DNA of 64,000 nt from the NCBI GenBank assembly GCA_028708845.1, contig JAQVXZ010000004.1:1-64000 (forward strand), written 5' to 3'. Under the pieces are notes generated by a model, which saw only the letters and a program-made list of their open reading frames with translations, was not told the origin of the DNA and ran no database searches. Both the position numbers and the translations under genes were made by a program. This document shows, piece after piece, positions 8,385 to 18,253 of the stretch. The DNA comes from Bacteroidales bacterium. GTDB taxonomy: Bacteria; Bacteroidota; Bacteroidia; Bacteroidales; P3. Positions within the stretch are counted from its first letter, which is position 1, and every line of letters starts with the position of its first letter.

Positions 8385-9581
8385 ATGAATGTATTAGTAT
8401 TAAACTGCGGAAGTTCTTCTATTAAATATCAATTAGTTGATATGGCTAACGATGCTGCGGTATTAGCAAAAGGTTTGGTTGAAAGAATTGGATTGGAAAT
8501 GGGTGAGTTTACTCATAAACCAACAGGTAAAGATAAACATTATATAAAAACTCCAATACCTACTCATAAAGTTGGAATAGACTTAGTACTTGGAGCTCTT
8601 GTAGATGAAAAAGTTGGAGTGATTAAATCATTAAAAGAAATTAATGCATGTGGTCATAGGGTTGCTCATGGTGGAGAAATATTCAAGCAATCTGTTATTG
8701 TTGGAGTAAATGAAAAAGCAAAAATAAAAGAACTTTGCGCACTAGCTCCTCTTCATAATCCTGCAAACTTAGAAGGGATTGAAGCTATGGAAGCTTTACT
8801 TCCTGGAGTTCCTCAGGTTGCAGTTTTCGATACATCTTTCCATCAAACTATGCCAGAGGAAGCTTATATGTATGCTATCGACTATAAATATTATACTGAT
8901 GACAAAATACGCCGCTATGGTTTTCACGGAACTAGTCATAAGTTTGTTGCTGAAAAGGCAGCTAAATTGGCAAACATCGATATAAAAAATTCTAAAATTG
9001 TTAGTTGCCATTTAGGAAATGGAGCTTCAATTTGTGCTGTTAAGAATGGTGAGTCAGTTGACACATCAATGGGATTCACTCCAGTTGAAGGATTGGTTAT
9101 GGGAACAAGAGCAGGAGACTTAGATATAGGAGCATTCTTATACATATGTGAAAAAGAGGGTCTTAATATTACAGCAGCTAATAACATGATAAATAAGAAA
9201 TCAGGACTTTTTGGCCTAAGTGGTCATGCTGATATGAGAGAAGTTTGTGAAGGAAAGAATGCTGGAGTAAAAAGAGATACAATAGCTTTTAACCTTTTTT
9301 GTAATAGGGTTAGAAAATACATTGGAGCATACGCAGCAACTATGGGAGGACTAGATTTAGTTCTTTTCACAGGTGGGATAGGTGAAAATGCTGATGATGT
9401 TAGAGAAAAAATATGTGAAGGATTAGAATTCCTAGGAGTTGAATTCAATAAAGAGGCTAACACTGGAATAAGAGGAATTGATAATATGTTATCAAAACCT
9501 TCATCAAAAGTAAAAGTGATGATGATTACAACAGATGAAGAATATGTTATTGCAACTGACACTTACAATTTAACTAAATAG
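8385..9581 (+). CDS. ackA: acetate kinase
   Basis: A 398-residue ASKHA-fold kinase, the full length for AckA. The N-terminal NCGSSSIKYQL, the central HRVAHGG, the FDTSFHQTMP segment, the RRYGFHGTSHK segment and the C-terminal LVLFTGGIGENA phosphate loop are all present. It converts acetyl phosphate and ADP to acetate and ATP (substrate-level phosphorylation). The phosphotransacetylase gene that usually accompanies it is not in the window; instead an acyltransferase gene follows after 3 bp. Confidence 0.96.
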   Translation: MNVLVLNCGSSSIKYQLVDMANDAAVLAKGLVERIGLEMGEFTHKPTGKDKHYIKTPIPTHKVGIDLVLGALVDEKVGVIKSLKEINACGHRVAHGGEIFKQSVIVGVNEKAKIKELCALAPLHNPANLEGIEAMEALLPGVPQVAVFDTSFHQTMPEEAYMYAIDYKYYTDDKIRRYGFHGTSHKFVAEKAAKLANIDIKNSKIVSCHLGNGASICAVKNGESVDTSMGFTPVEGLVMGTRAGDLDIGAFLYICEKEGLNITAANNMINKKSGLFGLSGHADMREVCEGKNAGVKRDTIAFNLFCNRVRKYIGAYAATMGGLDLVLFTGGIGENADDVREKICEGLEFLGVEFNKEANTGIRGIDNMLSKPSSKVKVMMITTDEEYVIATDTYNLTK

Positions 9582-9584
9582 TAA

Positions 9585-10148
9585 ATGAAACAAATTGCTA
9601 AATTCATATTGTGGGCTTTTGGTTGGAAGCTAATTGGAAAACGAGAGCCGCAAATGAAAAAATGTATCTTTATACAAGCTCCGCATACATCTATGTCGGA
9701 CTTTTTATGGGGACGTTTAGGATTATGGCAATTGGGAGTAAATGTTAAATTCTTAATCAAGAAAGAAATGTTTTTCTTTCCTTTTGGACTCATTTTGAAA
9801 GCATTAGGAGGAATACCTATTGATAGGAGTAGTGGGAATAATGTTGTAGAACAAATAGTTCACCAATTCAATTCAAGAGATGACTTCTCGCTTGTAATTA
9901 CACCTGAAGGAACTAGGAAGTATACAGAACGATGGAAGAAAGGATTTTATCATATTGCCATTAAGGCAAATGTGCCAATTTATATTTCTTACCTTGACTA
10001 TGAAAAGAAAGAAGGTGGTCCAGGAAGGATATTCCATCCAACAGGCGACTATGAAAAAGACTTTGCAGAGATACAAGAATTCTATAAAGATAAGGTTGCA
10101 AAATATCCTGAGAACTTTAATTTAAGTAAACAATACCAAAATAAATAA
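9585..10148 (+). CDS. 1-acyl-sn-glycerol-3-phosphate acyltransferase-like protein
   Basis: A 187-residue PlsC-family protein. The catalytic HTSMSD (the HX4D motif in the form His-Thr-Ser-Met-Ser-Asp) is near residues 34-39, the GGIPIDRS motif is near 78, and the TPEGTR motif is near 107. No clear transmembrane segment is seen, as in the short 'MtfA/acyltransferase' forms common in Bacteroidota. It starts 3 bp after ackA and ends 5 bp before aspS, so the three probably share a transcript. The acyl acceptor is inferred from family membership only. Confidence 0.85.
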   Translation: MKQIAKFILWAFGWKLIGKREPQMKKCIFIQAPHTSMSDFLWGRLGLWQLGVNVKFLIKKEMFFFPFGLILKALGGIPIDRSSGNNVVEQIVHQFNSRDDFSLVITPEGTRKYTERWKKGFYHIAIKANVPIYISYLDYEKKEGGPGRIFHPTGDYEKDFAEIQEFYKDKVAKYPENFNLSKQYQNK

Positions 10149-10153
10149 GAAAG

Positions 10154-11905
10154 ATGTTAAGGACAAACACTTGCGGAGAGTTAAATATAAGTAATTGTAA
10201 CCAGAATGTTATATTAAGTGGTTGGGTTCAGCGTTCAAGAGACTTAGGAGGAATGACCTTTATTGATTTAAGGGACAGATATGGTATTACTCAATTAGTT
10301 TTCAATATGGAAACCAATTCTGAACTATGTGAGAAAGCAAGAAAACTTGGAAGAGAATACGTAATTCAAGTAAAAGGAACGGTTGCAGAAAGAAGTAATA
10401 AGAACCTAAAAATTCCAACAGGAGAAGTTGAAATCATAGTAAATGAAATCAATATCTTGAATGCTTCTAAAACACCTCCTTTCACAATAGAGGACAACAC
10501 TGATGGTGGTGATGAATTGAGACTGAAATATCGATATCTTGACCTTCGTCGCAACCAAGTAAAGCAAAATATGGTTCTTCGTCACAATTTGTCTATTCTT
10601 ATTAGAAATTACTTGAACGACTTAAGTTTTGTGGAAATTGAAACTCCATACCTAATTAAGTCAACTCCTGAGGGAGCAAGAGATTTTGTTGTTCCTTCAC
10701 GAATGAATCCTAACGAGTTTTATGCCCTTCCTCAATCTCCACAAACATATAAGCAATTGTTAATGATTTCTGGGTTTGATAGATATTTTCAAATAGTAAG
10801 GTGTTTTAGAGATGAAGACCTAAGGGCAGACCGTCAACCTGAATTTACTCAAATTGACTGTGAGATGTCCTTTGTTGAACAAGAAGATATATTAAATTTA
10901 TTTGAGGGATTAATGACGTTTCTTTTCAAAGAAGCAAAGGGAGTAGAAATAAAAGAATTTCCGAGAATGACTTGGGCAGATGCTATGAAGTATTATGGTT
11001 CTGATAAGCCAGATATTCGTTTCGGGATGAAGTTTGTAGAATTGAACGACTTAGCTCAAAATAAAGGCTTTTCAGTTTTTGATGATGCAGAATTAGTTAT
11101 TGGAATTTGTGCAGAAGGATGTGCGCAGTACACTAGGAAACAGATAGATGAGCTTGTTGACTTTGTAAAAAGACCTCAAGTTGGAGCAAATGGCTTAGTC
11201 TATATTAAGTATAATGATGATGGAACGCTTAAATCATCTGTAGACAAGTTCTTTACGCCAGAACAACTCCTAGAAATTGCTAAGAAATTTGGAGCAAAAG
11301 AAGGGGATTTAATGCTAATAATGGCTGGAAAAGAAGAAAAAACGCAAAATTCCTTAGGTGTTTTACGTTTAGAGATGGGTAACAGACTAGGTTTGAGAGA
11401 TTCAAATAAGTATTCTCCACTTTGGGTTGTTGACTTTCCACTTCTTGAATGGGATGAAGAAACAAACCGTTTCTATGCTAAGCACCACCCATTTACAGCT
11501 CCAAAACCAGAAGACTATCCAAAGTTATTTACATCACCGAAGGACGTAAGAGCAAATGCTTATGACCTTGTTATCAATGGTGTGGAGATTGGAGGAGGTT
11601 CAATCCGTATTTATGATAAGGAAATGCAGAATGATATGTTTAAAGTACTGGGAATTAGTAAGGAAACTGTCAATTCTCAGTTTGGTTACCTATTAAATGC
11701 TTTTGAATATGGTGCACCACCTCATGGAGGAATTGCATTTGGTTTTGATAGACTTTGTTCAATATTTGGAGGAGTTGAGTCGATAAGAGATTTCATTGCT
11801 TTCCCAAAGAATAATAATGGAAGAGACACAATGTCTGACGCTCCATCTTTAATTGCACAAGATCAATTAGATGAGTTATGTCTTTCTCTTATTCCAAAAC
11901 AGTAG
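10154..11905 (+). CDS. aspS: aspartyl-tRNA synthetase
   Basis: A 583-residue bacterial-type class II synthetase: N-terminal OB-fold anticodon domain (about 1-105), catalytic core, and an inserted GAD domain (about 280-410). Motif 2 reads [18 protein letters not shown] and motif 3 contains [18 protein letters not shown] is the conserved ATP-site strand. It charges tRNA-Asp. The gene ends at a strong terminator. Confidence 0.97.
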   Translation: MLRTNTCGELNISNCNQNVILSGWVQRSRDLGGMTFIDLRDRYGITQLVFNMETNSELCEKARKLGREYVIQVKGTVAERSNKNLKIPTGEVEIIVNEINILNASKTPPFTIEDNTDGGDELRLKYRYLDLRRNQVKQNMVLRHNLSILIRNYLNDLSFVEIETPYLIKSTPEGARDFVVPSRMNPNEFYALPQSPQTYKQLLMISGFDRYFQIVRCFRDEDLRADRQPEFTQIDCEMSFVEQEDILNLFEGLMTFLFKEAKGVEIKEFPRMTWADAMKYYGSDKPDIRFGMKFVELNDLAQNKGFSVFDDAELVIGICAEGCAQYTRKQIDELVDFVKRPQVGANGLVYIKYNDDGTLKSSVDKFFTPEQLLEIAKKFGAKEGDLMLIMAGKEEKTQNSLGVLRLEMGNRLGLRDSNKYSPLWVVDFPLLEWDEETNRFYAKHHPFTAPKPEDYPKLFTSPKDVRANAYDLVINGVEIGGGSIRIYDKEMQNDMFKVLGISKETVNSQFGYLLNAFEYGAPPHGGIAFGFDRLCSIFGGVESIRDFIAFPKNNNGRDTMSDAPSLIAQDQLDELCLSLIPKQ

Positions 11906-11927
11906 ATTGAAAATTATCTAGAATATT

Positions 11928-11968
11928 TATGCCACTATATTAATAAAATGTAGTGGCATATTTTTTTT
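11928..11968 (+). terminator. intrinsic terminator after aspS
   Basis: TATGCCACTA at 11928-11937 pairs with TAGTGGCATA at 11951-11960, followed by a run of eight T. Confidence 0.85.
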
Positions 11969-11997
11969 ATACTATCTTTGCTTTAAATTGATTAGAT

Positions 11998-12462
11998 ATG
12001 GAAGCAAAAGAAATTATTAAGGAATTAGGATTATCGCCTCATCCAGAGGGAGGATATTATAGGAGATTGTTTTCTTCTGATAAACAGACTATTGAAGGAA
12101 AAGGTCTAATAAGTTCTATCTATTACTTGTTAGAGGGAGAGGATTTCTCCGCTTTTCATCGCCTATCTTCTGTTGAGCTTTGGTTCTTTCACATAGGAGA
12201 ACCAATAAATATTTACATACTTAATAATCATGGGAAATTAGAAACACATACTCTTTCATCTGATTTGAATGATAGTTTTCAGTTGGTTGTAAAGCCAAAC
12301 ACTTGGTTTGCTGCCGAAATTCCATCCAAAAAAGGTTTCTCCTTAGTTAGCTGTGCAGTCAGTCCTATGTTTTCTTTTAATAATTTTTACCTAGCAAATA
12401 AGGAAGAGCTGATTAATTATTACCCAGAACACCAATCAATTATAAATAGACTTACAAGGTAA
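11998..12462 (+). CDS. cupin-superfamily protein (DUF985)
   Basis: A 154-residue cupin of the DUF985 family. The N-terminal LGLSPHPEGGYYRR segment is the family hallmark, followed by SIYYLLEGEDFSAFHRL, a WFFH...G strand and the C-terminal VSCAVSPMFSFNNF strand. The biochemical function of the family is not established. A TATCTTTG promoter element lies at 11973-11980 without a clear upstream TTTG, so the gene is probably monocistronic. Confidence 0.85.
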   Translation: MEAKEIIKELGLSPHPEGGYYRRLFSSDKQTIEGKGLISSIYYLLEGEDFSAFHRLSSVELWFFHIGEPINIYILNNHGKLETHTLSSDLNDSFQLVVKPNTWFAAEIPSKKGFSLVSCAVSPMFSFNNFYLANKEELINYYPEHQSIINRLTR

Positions 12463-12517
12463 AATCAATCATTATTTGCAATGAAATAGAAAAAAACTAG
12501 ATAAAATGTAAAGTATA

Positions 12518-12549
12518 TTTGTCAGTTTGGATAATATACTATACTTTTG
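12518..12549 (+). promoter_or_regulatory. Bacteroidota-type promoter of the membrane protein/XRE pair
   Basis: TTTG at 12518-12521, 20-bp spacer, TACTTTTG at 12542-12549. The spacer is one base longer than the consensus. The start codon is 29 bp downstream. Confidence 0.55.
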
Positions 12550-12578
12550 TAGCGTTAAACAATTAAAAAATTACCGTT

Positions 12579-13076
12579 ATGAAAAAATCTTATTTATTCC
12601 CAACGTATTTTAAGAAAATCGGTTGGATAGTTACGTTACCAGTTATGCTGTATATGCTAATAGCAACAATCTTTGATTTAGCCTGGGACTCTACTGTTTA
12701 TATGCCTGCAATTTATGCAGAAATGGATCTCTCTTCTTTTTTTGGCAATAATCCAAAAGAAAATGCTTTTTTTACAATTGCCAAGACATCATTTGCTAGT
12801 ACTTTACTACCAGTTCTTATTGTAATTGGATTAAGTTTTATTGCTTTTTCTAGGCATAAGAATGAAGATGAGTATATTTCTAAGATAAGAGAGCAGTCTT
12901 TGGTTTGGTCAATGATTGTTGGCTATTCAATTTTTATTCTCTTGACTTTATTTTTATATGGTACAATTTATATTAGTGTTATTATGTATGATATCTATCT
13001 TTTTCTAATATTATTTGTGTGTAAGTTTAATTTTGAGCTTTACCGTTTAAAAAAATCTATGCGTAATGAAGAATAA
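12579..13076 (+). CDS. hypothetical integral membrane protein
   Basis: 165 residues with four hydrophobic segments (about 15-35, 67-87, 105-130 and 130-150) and a charged tail. I do not recognise the family. It overlaps the next gene, an XRE-type regulator, by 11 bp. This arrangement of a small membrane protein followed by a short Cro/CI-like regulator is frequent in Bacteroidota and Bacillota, where the membrane protein may sense a signal or control the regulator. That role is inference. Confidence 0.75.
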   Translation: MKKSYLFPTYFKKIGWIVTLPVMLYMLIATIFDLAWDSTVYMPAIYAEMDLSSFFGNNPKENAFFTIAKTSFASTLLPVLIVIGLSFIAFSRHKNEDEYISKIREQSLVWSMIVGYSIFILLTLFLYGTIYISVIMYDIYLFLILFVCKFNFELYRLKKSMRNEE

Positions 13077-13269
13077 TATTAGAGTAGAGAGAGCTGTGTT
13101 GAAAATGTCGCAGCAAGACCTGGCTGATAGGATAGGGGTCTCTCGTCAGACTATAAATGCCATAGAACTAGAGAAGTATGTTCCTTCTGCATTGGTTATT
13201 ATGAAGATTTCTTATGTATTTGGTAAACCTGTTGATGAGGTTTTTCAGCTTGAGGATAAAGACTGGTAA
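13066..13269 (+). CDS. XRE-family transcriptional regulator
   Basis: A 67-residue, single-domain helix-turn-helix protein. The recognition region is seen in SQQDLADRIGVSRQTINAIE (residues about 15-34), followed by the YVPSALVIMKISYVFGKPVDEVF pattern of YgzD/YozG-type regulators. It overlaps the upstream membrane-protein gene by 11 bp, so translation is coupled. Probable dimeric DNA-binding repressor or activator, perhaps autoregulatory. Confidence 0.9.
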   Translation: MKNNIRVERAVLKMSQQDLADRIGVSRQTINAIELEKYVPSALVIMKISYVFGKPVDEVFQLEDKDW

Positions 13270-13335
13270 CTAATATCTTAGCAAAAGTCTAATAAATCCA
13301 AATCTCTGATAACATGTGTTATAGTCTTAGCTAAA

Positions 13336-13440
13336 TGAATCTTCGTTTCAGCAAATTAAAACGAAGATCTAGCAAATTAAAATGAAGATTCAGCAAATTC
13401 TTTCTTCGTTTCATTTCCCTAGATCTTCGTTTCATTTTAC
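13336..13440. repeat. 21-bp tandem array, five units with two inverted cores
   Basis: Units start at 13336, 13357, 13378, 13399 and 13420, exactly 21 bp apart. Cores: TGAATCTTCGTTTCA, TAAAACGAAGATCTA, TAAAATGAAGATTCA, TCTTTCTTCGTTTCA, TAGATCTTCGTTTCA. The second and third are in the opposite orientation to the others although the spacer (GCAAAT) keeps its direction. The array is between two convergent genes. Confidence 0.92.
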
Positions 13441-13452
13441 TAATAGAACAAA

Positions 13453-13494
13453 AAAAGCCTGCATAATACCTATTACAGTAATATGCAGACTTTA
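13453..13494 (-). terminator. terminator of the MFS transporter gene
   Basis: Inverted repeat of about 15 bp with mismatches (CTGCATAaTAC and GTAaTATGCAG) ending in a T run on the minus strand. It lies about 20 bp beyond the stop codon of the transporter gene. Confidence 0.7.
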
Positions 13495-13516
13495 AGGGTT
13501 ATTTTATGCTAATATA

Positions 13517-14920
13517 TTAGTTCTTTTTATTTGGGATATCTAAGCCGTAACCTTTTTTCTTATCAATTCTTTTTAGAATTATTGCAAGGAAAAATGCTGC
13601 AACTCCGAAGCCTGCGAATATTAGTTCTGGTACAGTATAGTTATATCTTGCACCCACAACTTCTGCTTGGATTTGTTCTGCAACTCCTGGGTTTGAGACT
13701 GATAATGCATATCCAATTAACATCGGTACTAATAATAGGCCAATGTTTTGTATGTAGAATATTAATCCATAAGCTGATCCTAAGTACTTTTCATCTATAA
13801 TTTTAGGAAGTGAAGGCCACATAGATGCAGGAACAAGAGAGAAGGCAACGCCTAAAATTACTATTGTTCCTATTGCTACAAATGGAGTGAATGCTGCTTC
13901 TGGAACTAATGCAAAAATTAGATGTGAAATTGTTAGTAATATTGCTCCATACATCATCATTGTTGCTCCCTTTCCTTTAAAGTCTAAGAATGCACCAATA
14001 AATGGGGTTAGAACCATTGCTCCGATAGGGAAGAACGATACATATTTTGCGGCAATAGCAGCATCAATGCTTAGTTTTGAAGCGAGCATATCTGTTGCGA
14101 ATTTTTGGAATGGGAAGATTGCTGAATAGAACAAAACGCATAGTCCTGCAATTGCCAAGAAACCTGGATTTGTTATAATTTTCTTAAGGTCAGAAATTCT
14201 GAATTCATCCTCAGGATCTACATTTGTTCCTTCTCCAGTTTGTTTGTCAAGAGCCTTATCCATAAATGTATAGATAAAGAATGTGATAAACCCAATTAAA
14301 AGGAATAATACTCCAAAGAATACTGAATTTGAAACTCCACCTTCTTTAGCAAATATAGGAGAAAGTTGGAATACTGCAAAGACTCCTAAACGAGCAAGAG
14401 CCATTTCAAGCCCCATTGCAAGAGCAAGTTCTTTTCCCTTAAACCATTTTACAATAGTTTTAGAAACTGTGATACCAGCCATTTCAACACCAACTCCAAA
14501 GATAGCAAACCCAAAGAAAGCTAGTTTCGCAGAAGCAGGAACGCTTACAATAAAAGAATTTAGGAAATCTTGAATTCCTGTTCCAACAAAGCCTGGGGTC
14601 AGTGCATACCATTTAAGAGTAGCACCTGCAAGCATAAGAATTCCAGATAATCTTAAGGTAAATCTTATACCCATTTTATCAAGAATAATCCCTGATAGAA
14701 TTAGAAATCCTGCGAATACATTTAGGAAGAATTCAGATCCTCCAAGCATACCAAATGTTTCATTAGACCAAAAATAAGGGTCTTGTTCTAATAAAGTTTT
14801 TAATGGTGCAACGACATCAACAAAGAAGTATGCGAAAAACATTGTTGATGAAATCAATATTAGAGCAATCCAGCGCATAGTCTTGGAATCTCTCATCGAT
14901 GTGCGTAATTTTTCTGTCAT
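13517..14920 (-). CDS. MFS transporter
   Basis: I choose the ATG at 14920 (467 residues); the longer reading to 14953 adds 11 residues that overlap a likely promoter element (CAAAGCTA at 14951-14958, TAnnTTTG on the minus strand). The protein has about 12 hydrophobic segments in two halves with a cytoplasmic loop around residues 220-250 (DKQTGEGTNVDPEDEF). A motif A-like GIILDKMGIRFTLR follows the second helix. It is a major facilitator of unknown substrate, similar in layout to organic-anion/nitrate-type carriers of Bacteroidota. Confidence 0.85.
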   Translation of the reverse strand: MTEKLRTSMRDSKTMRWIALILISSTMFFAYFFVDVVAPLKTLLEQDPYFWSNETFGMLGGSEFFLNVFAGFLILSGIILDKMGIRFTLRLSGILMLAGATLKWYALTPGFVGTGIQDFLNSFIVSVPASAKLAFFGFAIFGVGVEMAGITVSKTIVKWFKGKELALAMGLEMALARLGVFAVFQLSPIFAKEGGVSNSVFFGVLFLLIGFITFFIYTFMDKALDKQTGEGTNVDPEDEFRISDLKKIITNPGFLAIAGLCVLFYSAIFPFQKFATDMLASKLSIDAAIAAKYVSFFPIGAMVLTPFIGAFLDFKGKGATMMMYGAILLTISHLIFALVPEAAFTPFVAIGTIVILGVAFSLVPASMWPSLPKIIDEKYLGSAYGLIFYIQNIGLLLVPMLIGYALSVSNPGVAEQIQAEVVGARYNYTVPELIFAGFGVAAFFLAIILKRIDKKKGYGLDIPNKKN

Positions 14921-15157
14921 GTTTACAATTTTTAATAATTTTTCAATGTGCAAAGCTATAATATTTTGTTGATATGAGTTTTATTTATAAAGATTTTATT
15001 TTATTATTGGCTTTAAACTTTTGATTAAGTGAAAAATAATTCTTTTTCATAATCATTAATGAGTAAATAATTTATTGTTATTAGGGAGTTATAAAATAAA
15101 ATTCTATCTTTGCACATTCTAAAAAATGAGTATTTTTAAAATAAATCATTATTATAT

Positions 15158-18100
15158 ATGCAAAACAAAGGTGCGATTAAAATTATTGTAATTATCTTTT
15201 CTTTGGTATGTTTGTATCAACTATCATTTACATATTTTTCTAAAAAGGTAGAAAGAGATGCTAATGAATACGCTGTAAACAGCTATGCTAAGAACTTAGC
15301 TAAGACACTATCAAATGGAGATGGATTAAGAGAGCAAGAAATTTTCGACTCAATATCTCACGAAAGAGAGTTAAATTACTTAGATTCAATTTCTGAAAAG
15401 ACTGTTTATAACTTTCTTTGGATACGTCCTTTTACATATAAAGAGTGTAAGGCAAGAGAGATTGGAATGGGTCTTGACCTAAAGGGAGGGATGAACGTTA
15501 AGATGGAAGTTTCTACAGTAGATGTGGTAAGAAATCTTGCAACGAACCCTAATGACCCTGCTTTTTTGAAACTAATTGATCAAGCAACAGAACTTCAAAA
15601 AGTAAATGGAAAGAATTTTTACACTTCTTTCGAAGAGGTCGTTAAAGAAACAGAAAAAACTAGTAAAGTAAATTTATCTGCTTTTTTCAGAGTTAAATTA
15701 AAAGAAAGTGGAATTACAACAAATTCTACAAATTCTGATGTTCTTTCTGCAATAAAGAAAGAATGTACAGATGCTTTCGATAGAACATACCAAGTTTTAA
15801 CAAAGCGTATAGATAAGTTTGGAGTTTCAGAAATGACAATTCAAAAATTGGATGCTTCAGAAAGAATTCTTATTGAATTGCCAGGTGTTTCAGACCCTCA
15901 ACGTGTTAGTAGGTTGTTGGAAGGAACAGCTCAATTGGAGTTTTGGTTAGCAGGTGATGCTGGTAAAGTTTTCCAATCACTAGGTGCTGCTGATGAATTC
16001 TTATCAAACTTAGGAGAAGAGGTTGATGAAACCTTAGTTGAGGATAGTCTTAATAATAATGTAGAGAAGCCAGTTGCTAAAAAAGATACATTATTAGGTA
16101 ATAAGAGACCTTTGTTGGATTTATTCACAAGACTTAATAGAGGAGACTTAGCTCCTACAGTTGTTGGAACAGCAACTTCAACTTCACAAAAAGAAATTAA
16201 TCGTCAACTTGAAAGAGCTGCAAAGGTTCTTCCATCTGATGTTAAATTTCTTTGGAGTGCACAGCCTATATCAAAAACTAACGAATACGAATTATACGTT
16301 ATACAATATACCAATAAAGCAAAAAGTGCTCTTTTAGATGGAGACGTAATTGATGATGCCCGTCAAGACTTTGACCAACAAGGTCGCCCTGTCGTTTCAA
16401 TGTCTATGAAGGCAGAAGCAGCAAGGAAATGGGGAAAGATAACTGGATCAAATATTGGTAATAGTATAGCTATTGTTCTTGATGATGTTGTTTATTCAGC
16501 ACCAAGAGTAAATGGTGAAATTAGTGGAGGACGTTCAGAAATTTCTGGAAGTTTCTCAATTGAAGAAGCAAAAGACTTAGCAAATATCTTAAAATCTGGT
16601 AAGCTAACCGCACCTGCGAAAGTTGTTCAAGAATCAATAGTTGGCCCTTCTTTAGGAGAAGAATCAATTAGAGCTGGATTTATATCATTTATCCTATCAT
16701 TAATTATAGTATTTGCTTACATGCTATTCCTTTATAGTTTTGGGGGCATTGCTGCTTGTGTAGCATTAATAGTAAACTTATTCTTCCTATTTGGAGTTTT
16801 AGCTTCAATAGGTGTTGTTCTTACATTATCAGGAATTGCTGGTATTGTTCTTATTCTTGCAATGGCGGTAGATGCTAACGTAATAATAAACGAACGTATT
16901 AAAGAAGAATTAAGACTAGGAAAGAATATCAATAATGCAATTACTGATGGATATAAAGCATCATACTCTGCAATTATTGACGGAAATGTTACAACATTAA
17001 TAACAGGTATAATCTTAGCTTATTTTGGAGCAGGTTCTGTTATGGGCTTCGCTATAACATTATCTATTGGTATTTTAACATCATTATTTACAAGTATATT
17101 CATTTCTCGTCTAACAATGGAATGGATGCTTAGCGTTAAAACTCTTAAAAACAAACTTACATTCTCAAATAAACTAATGGCTAACTTCTTAGTAGATCCA
17201 AAATATAAATTTGTTGAATCTGCAAAGAAACAATTAATGATTTTTGCAGTTATTGCTGTAATCTTAGTTGGTTTCATAGCAGTCAAAGGATTAAATTATG
17301 GAATTGACTTTACAGGAGGAAGAACTTATGTAGTTAGATTTGACCAAGATGTTAATGTGAACGAGATTAGAACTTCTCTTGAAAAGGAATTTGGATCTTC
17401 TCCTGAGGTGAAAACTTTCGGACCAAACTATCAAGTGAAAATTACAACAGACTATAAAGTTAAAGAAGATAATGAAGATGTTAAGAAAGAAGTTGTAGGA
17501 AAAATATTTAACGGTACTAAAGAGTTTTATGCAGATAAAAATATAAGTATTGAACAATACCAATCAACTCTAAAATCTCCACTTGGTATAATTAGTTCCG
17601 AAGTTGTTGGACCAACAATTGCTGACGATACCAAAACTTCAGCAATAATTGCAATTATATTCTCTCTGATAGCAATGTTTATCTATATTGCAATAAGGTT
17701 CTCTAAGTGGCAATATAGTCTTGGAGCAATTGCAGCACTTACATTTGATGCATTATTTACTATTGGAATGTTCTCTGTTCTTGGAGGATTGCTTAACTTT
17801 AGTTTGGATGTCGATATGAACTTTGTCGCAGCTGTGCTAACGGTTATTGGGTTCTCAATTAACGATACTGTTGTTATTTTTGATAGAATACGTGAAAATA
17901 TAAAGCTATATCCAAAACGTGATTTTGGAGAAATTATGAACCTTTCATTAAATCAAACATTAAGTAGAACAGTTAACACTATAGGTACGGTATTCTTATC
18001 TCTATTAATTATAATAATTTTTGGAGGAGATGTCCTAAGAGGATTTGCATTTGCATTACTGATAGGAACAACATCTGGAGTTTTCTCTACATTGTTTATA

Positions 18101-18172
18101 TCAAATCCAATTACTTATTTGTTAATTAAAAAGCAAAACGTCAAAAACGCTTTAAAAAATAAAACAAAATAA
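15158..18172 (+). CDS. secDF: protein translocase SecDF (fused)
   Basis: A 1004-residue SecD-SecF fusion, as is normal for Bacteroidota. SecD occupies about residues 1-640, with a large exported region that includes the GMGLDLKGGMNV motif (D1) and the TM block beginning IRAGFISFILSLIIVFAYM; the AMAVDANVIINERIKEEL motif is in TM4. SecF starts near 690 with NYGIDFTGGRTY and ends with the FSINDTVVIFDRIREN motif. It uses the proton or sodium gradient to drive late steps of Sec-dependent export. A TATCTTTG element at 15105-15112 is a likely promoter -7 box. Confidence 0.96.
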   Translation: MQNKGAIKIIVIIFSLVCLYQLSFTYFSKKVERDANEYAVNSYAKNLAKTLSNGDGLREQEIFDSISHERELNYLDSISEKTVYNFLWIRPFTYKECKAREIGMGLDLKGGMNVKMEVSTVDVVRNLATNPNDPAFLKLIDQATELQKVNGKNFYTSFEEVVKETEKTSKVNLSAFFRVKLKESGITTNSTNSDVLSAIKKECTDAFDRTYQVLTKRIDKFGVSEMTIQKLDASERILIELPGVSDPQRVSRLLEGTAQLEFWLAGDAGKVFQSLGAADEFLSNLGEEVDETLVEDSLNNNVEKPVAKKDTLLGNKRPLLDLFTRLNRGDLAPTVVGTATSTSQKEINRQLERAAKVLPSDVKFLWSAQPISKTNEYELYVIQYTNKAKSALLDGDVIDDARQDFDQQGRPVVSMSMKAEAARKWGKITGSNIGNSIAIVLDDVVYSAPRVNGEISGGRSEISGSFSIEEAKDLANILKSGKLTAPAKVVQESIVGPSLGEESIRAGFISFILSLIIVFAYMLFLYSFGGIAACVALIVNLFFLFGVLASIGVVLTLSGIAGIVLILAMAVDANVIINERIKEELRLGKNINNAITDGYKASYSAIIDGNVTTLITGIILAYFGAGSVMGFAITLSIGILTSLFTSIFISRLTMEWMLSVKTLKNKLTFSNKLMANFLVDPKYKFVESAKKQLMIFAVIAVILVGFIAVKGLNYGIDFTGGRTYVVRFDQDVNVNEIRTSLEKEFGSSPEVKTFGPNYQVKITTDYKVKEDNEDVKKEVVGKIFNGTKEFYADKNISIEQYQSTLKSPLGIISSEVVGPTIADDTKTSAIIAIIFSLIAMFIYIAIRFSKWQYSLGAIAALTFDALFTIGMFSVLGGLLNFSLDVDMNFVAAVLTVIGFSINDTVVIFDRIRENIKLYPKRDFGEIMNLSLNQTLSRTVNTIGTVFLSLLIIIIFGGDVLRGFAFALLIGTTSGVFSTLFISNPITYLLIKKQNVKNALKNKTK

Positions 18173-18202
18173 ATCTTAATAATAGGTATTTAGTATTTTA
18201 AT

Positions 18203-18233
18203 TTTGGTAATATCGGTTTTTTAGCTAAATTTG
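18203..18233 (+). promoter_or_regulatory. Bacteroidota-type promoter of the 18.2-28.3 kb operon
   Basis: TTTG at 18203-18206, 19-bp spacer, TAAATTTG at 18226-18233, a perfect consensus match. The first ATG is about 20 bp downstream. No comparable element is seen before the following three genes, which suggests one long transcript. Confidence 0.75.
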
Positions 18234-18253
18234 TGGCTTAAATATATAGGAAC

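Noticed and set aside
9224-9562. 112-residue minus-strand open frame inside ackA
   Set aside because: Antisense to a complete, conserved acetate kinase; no conserved domain; typical shadow frame.
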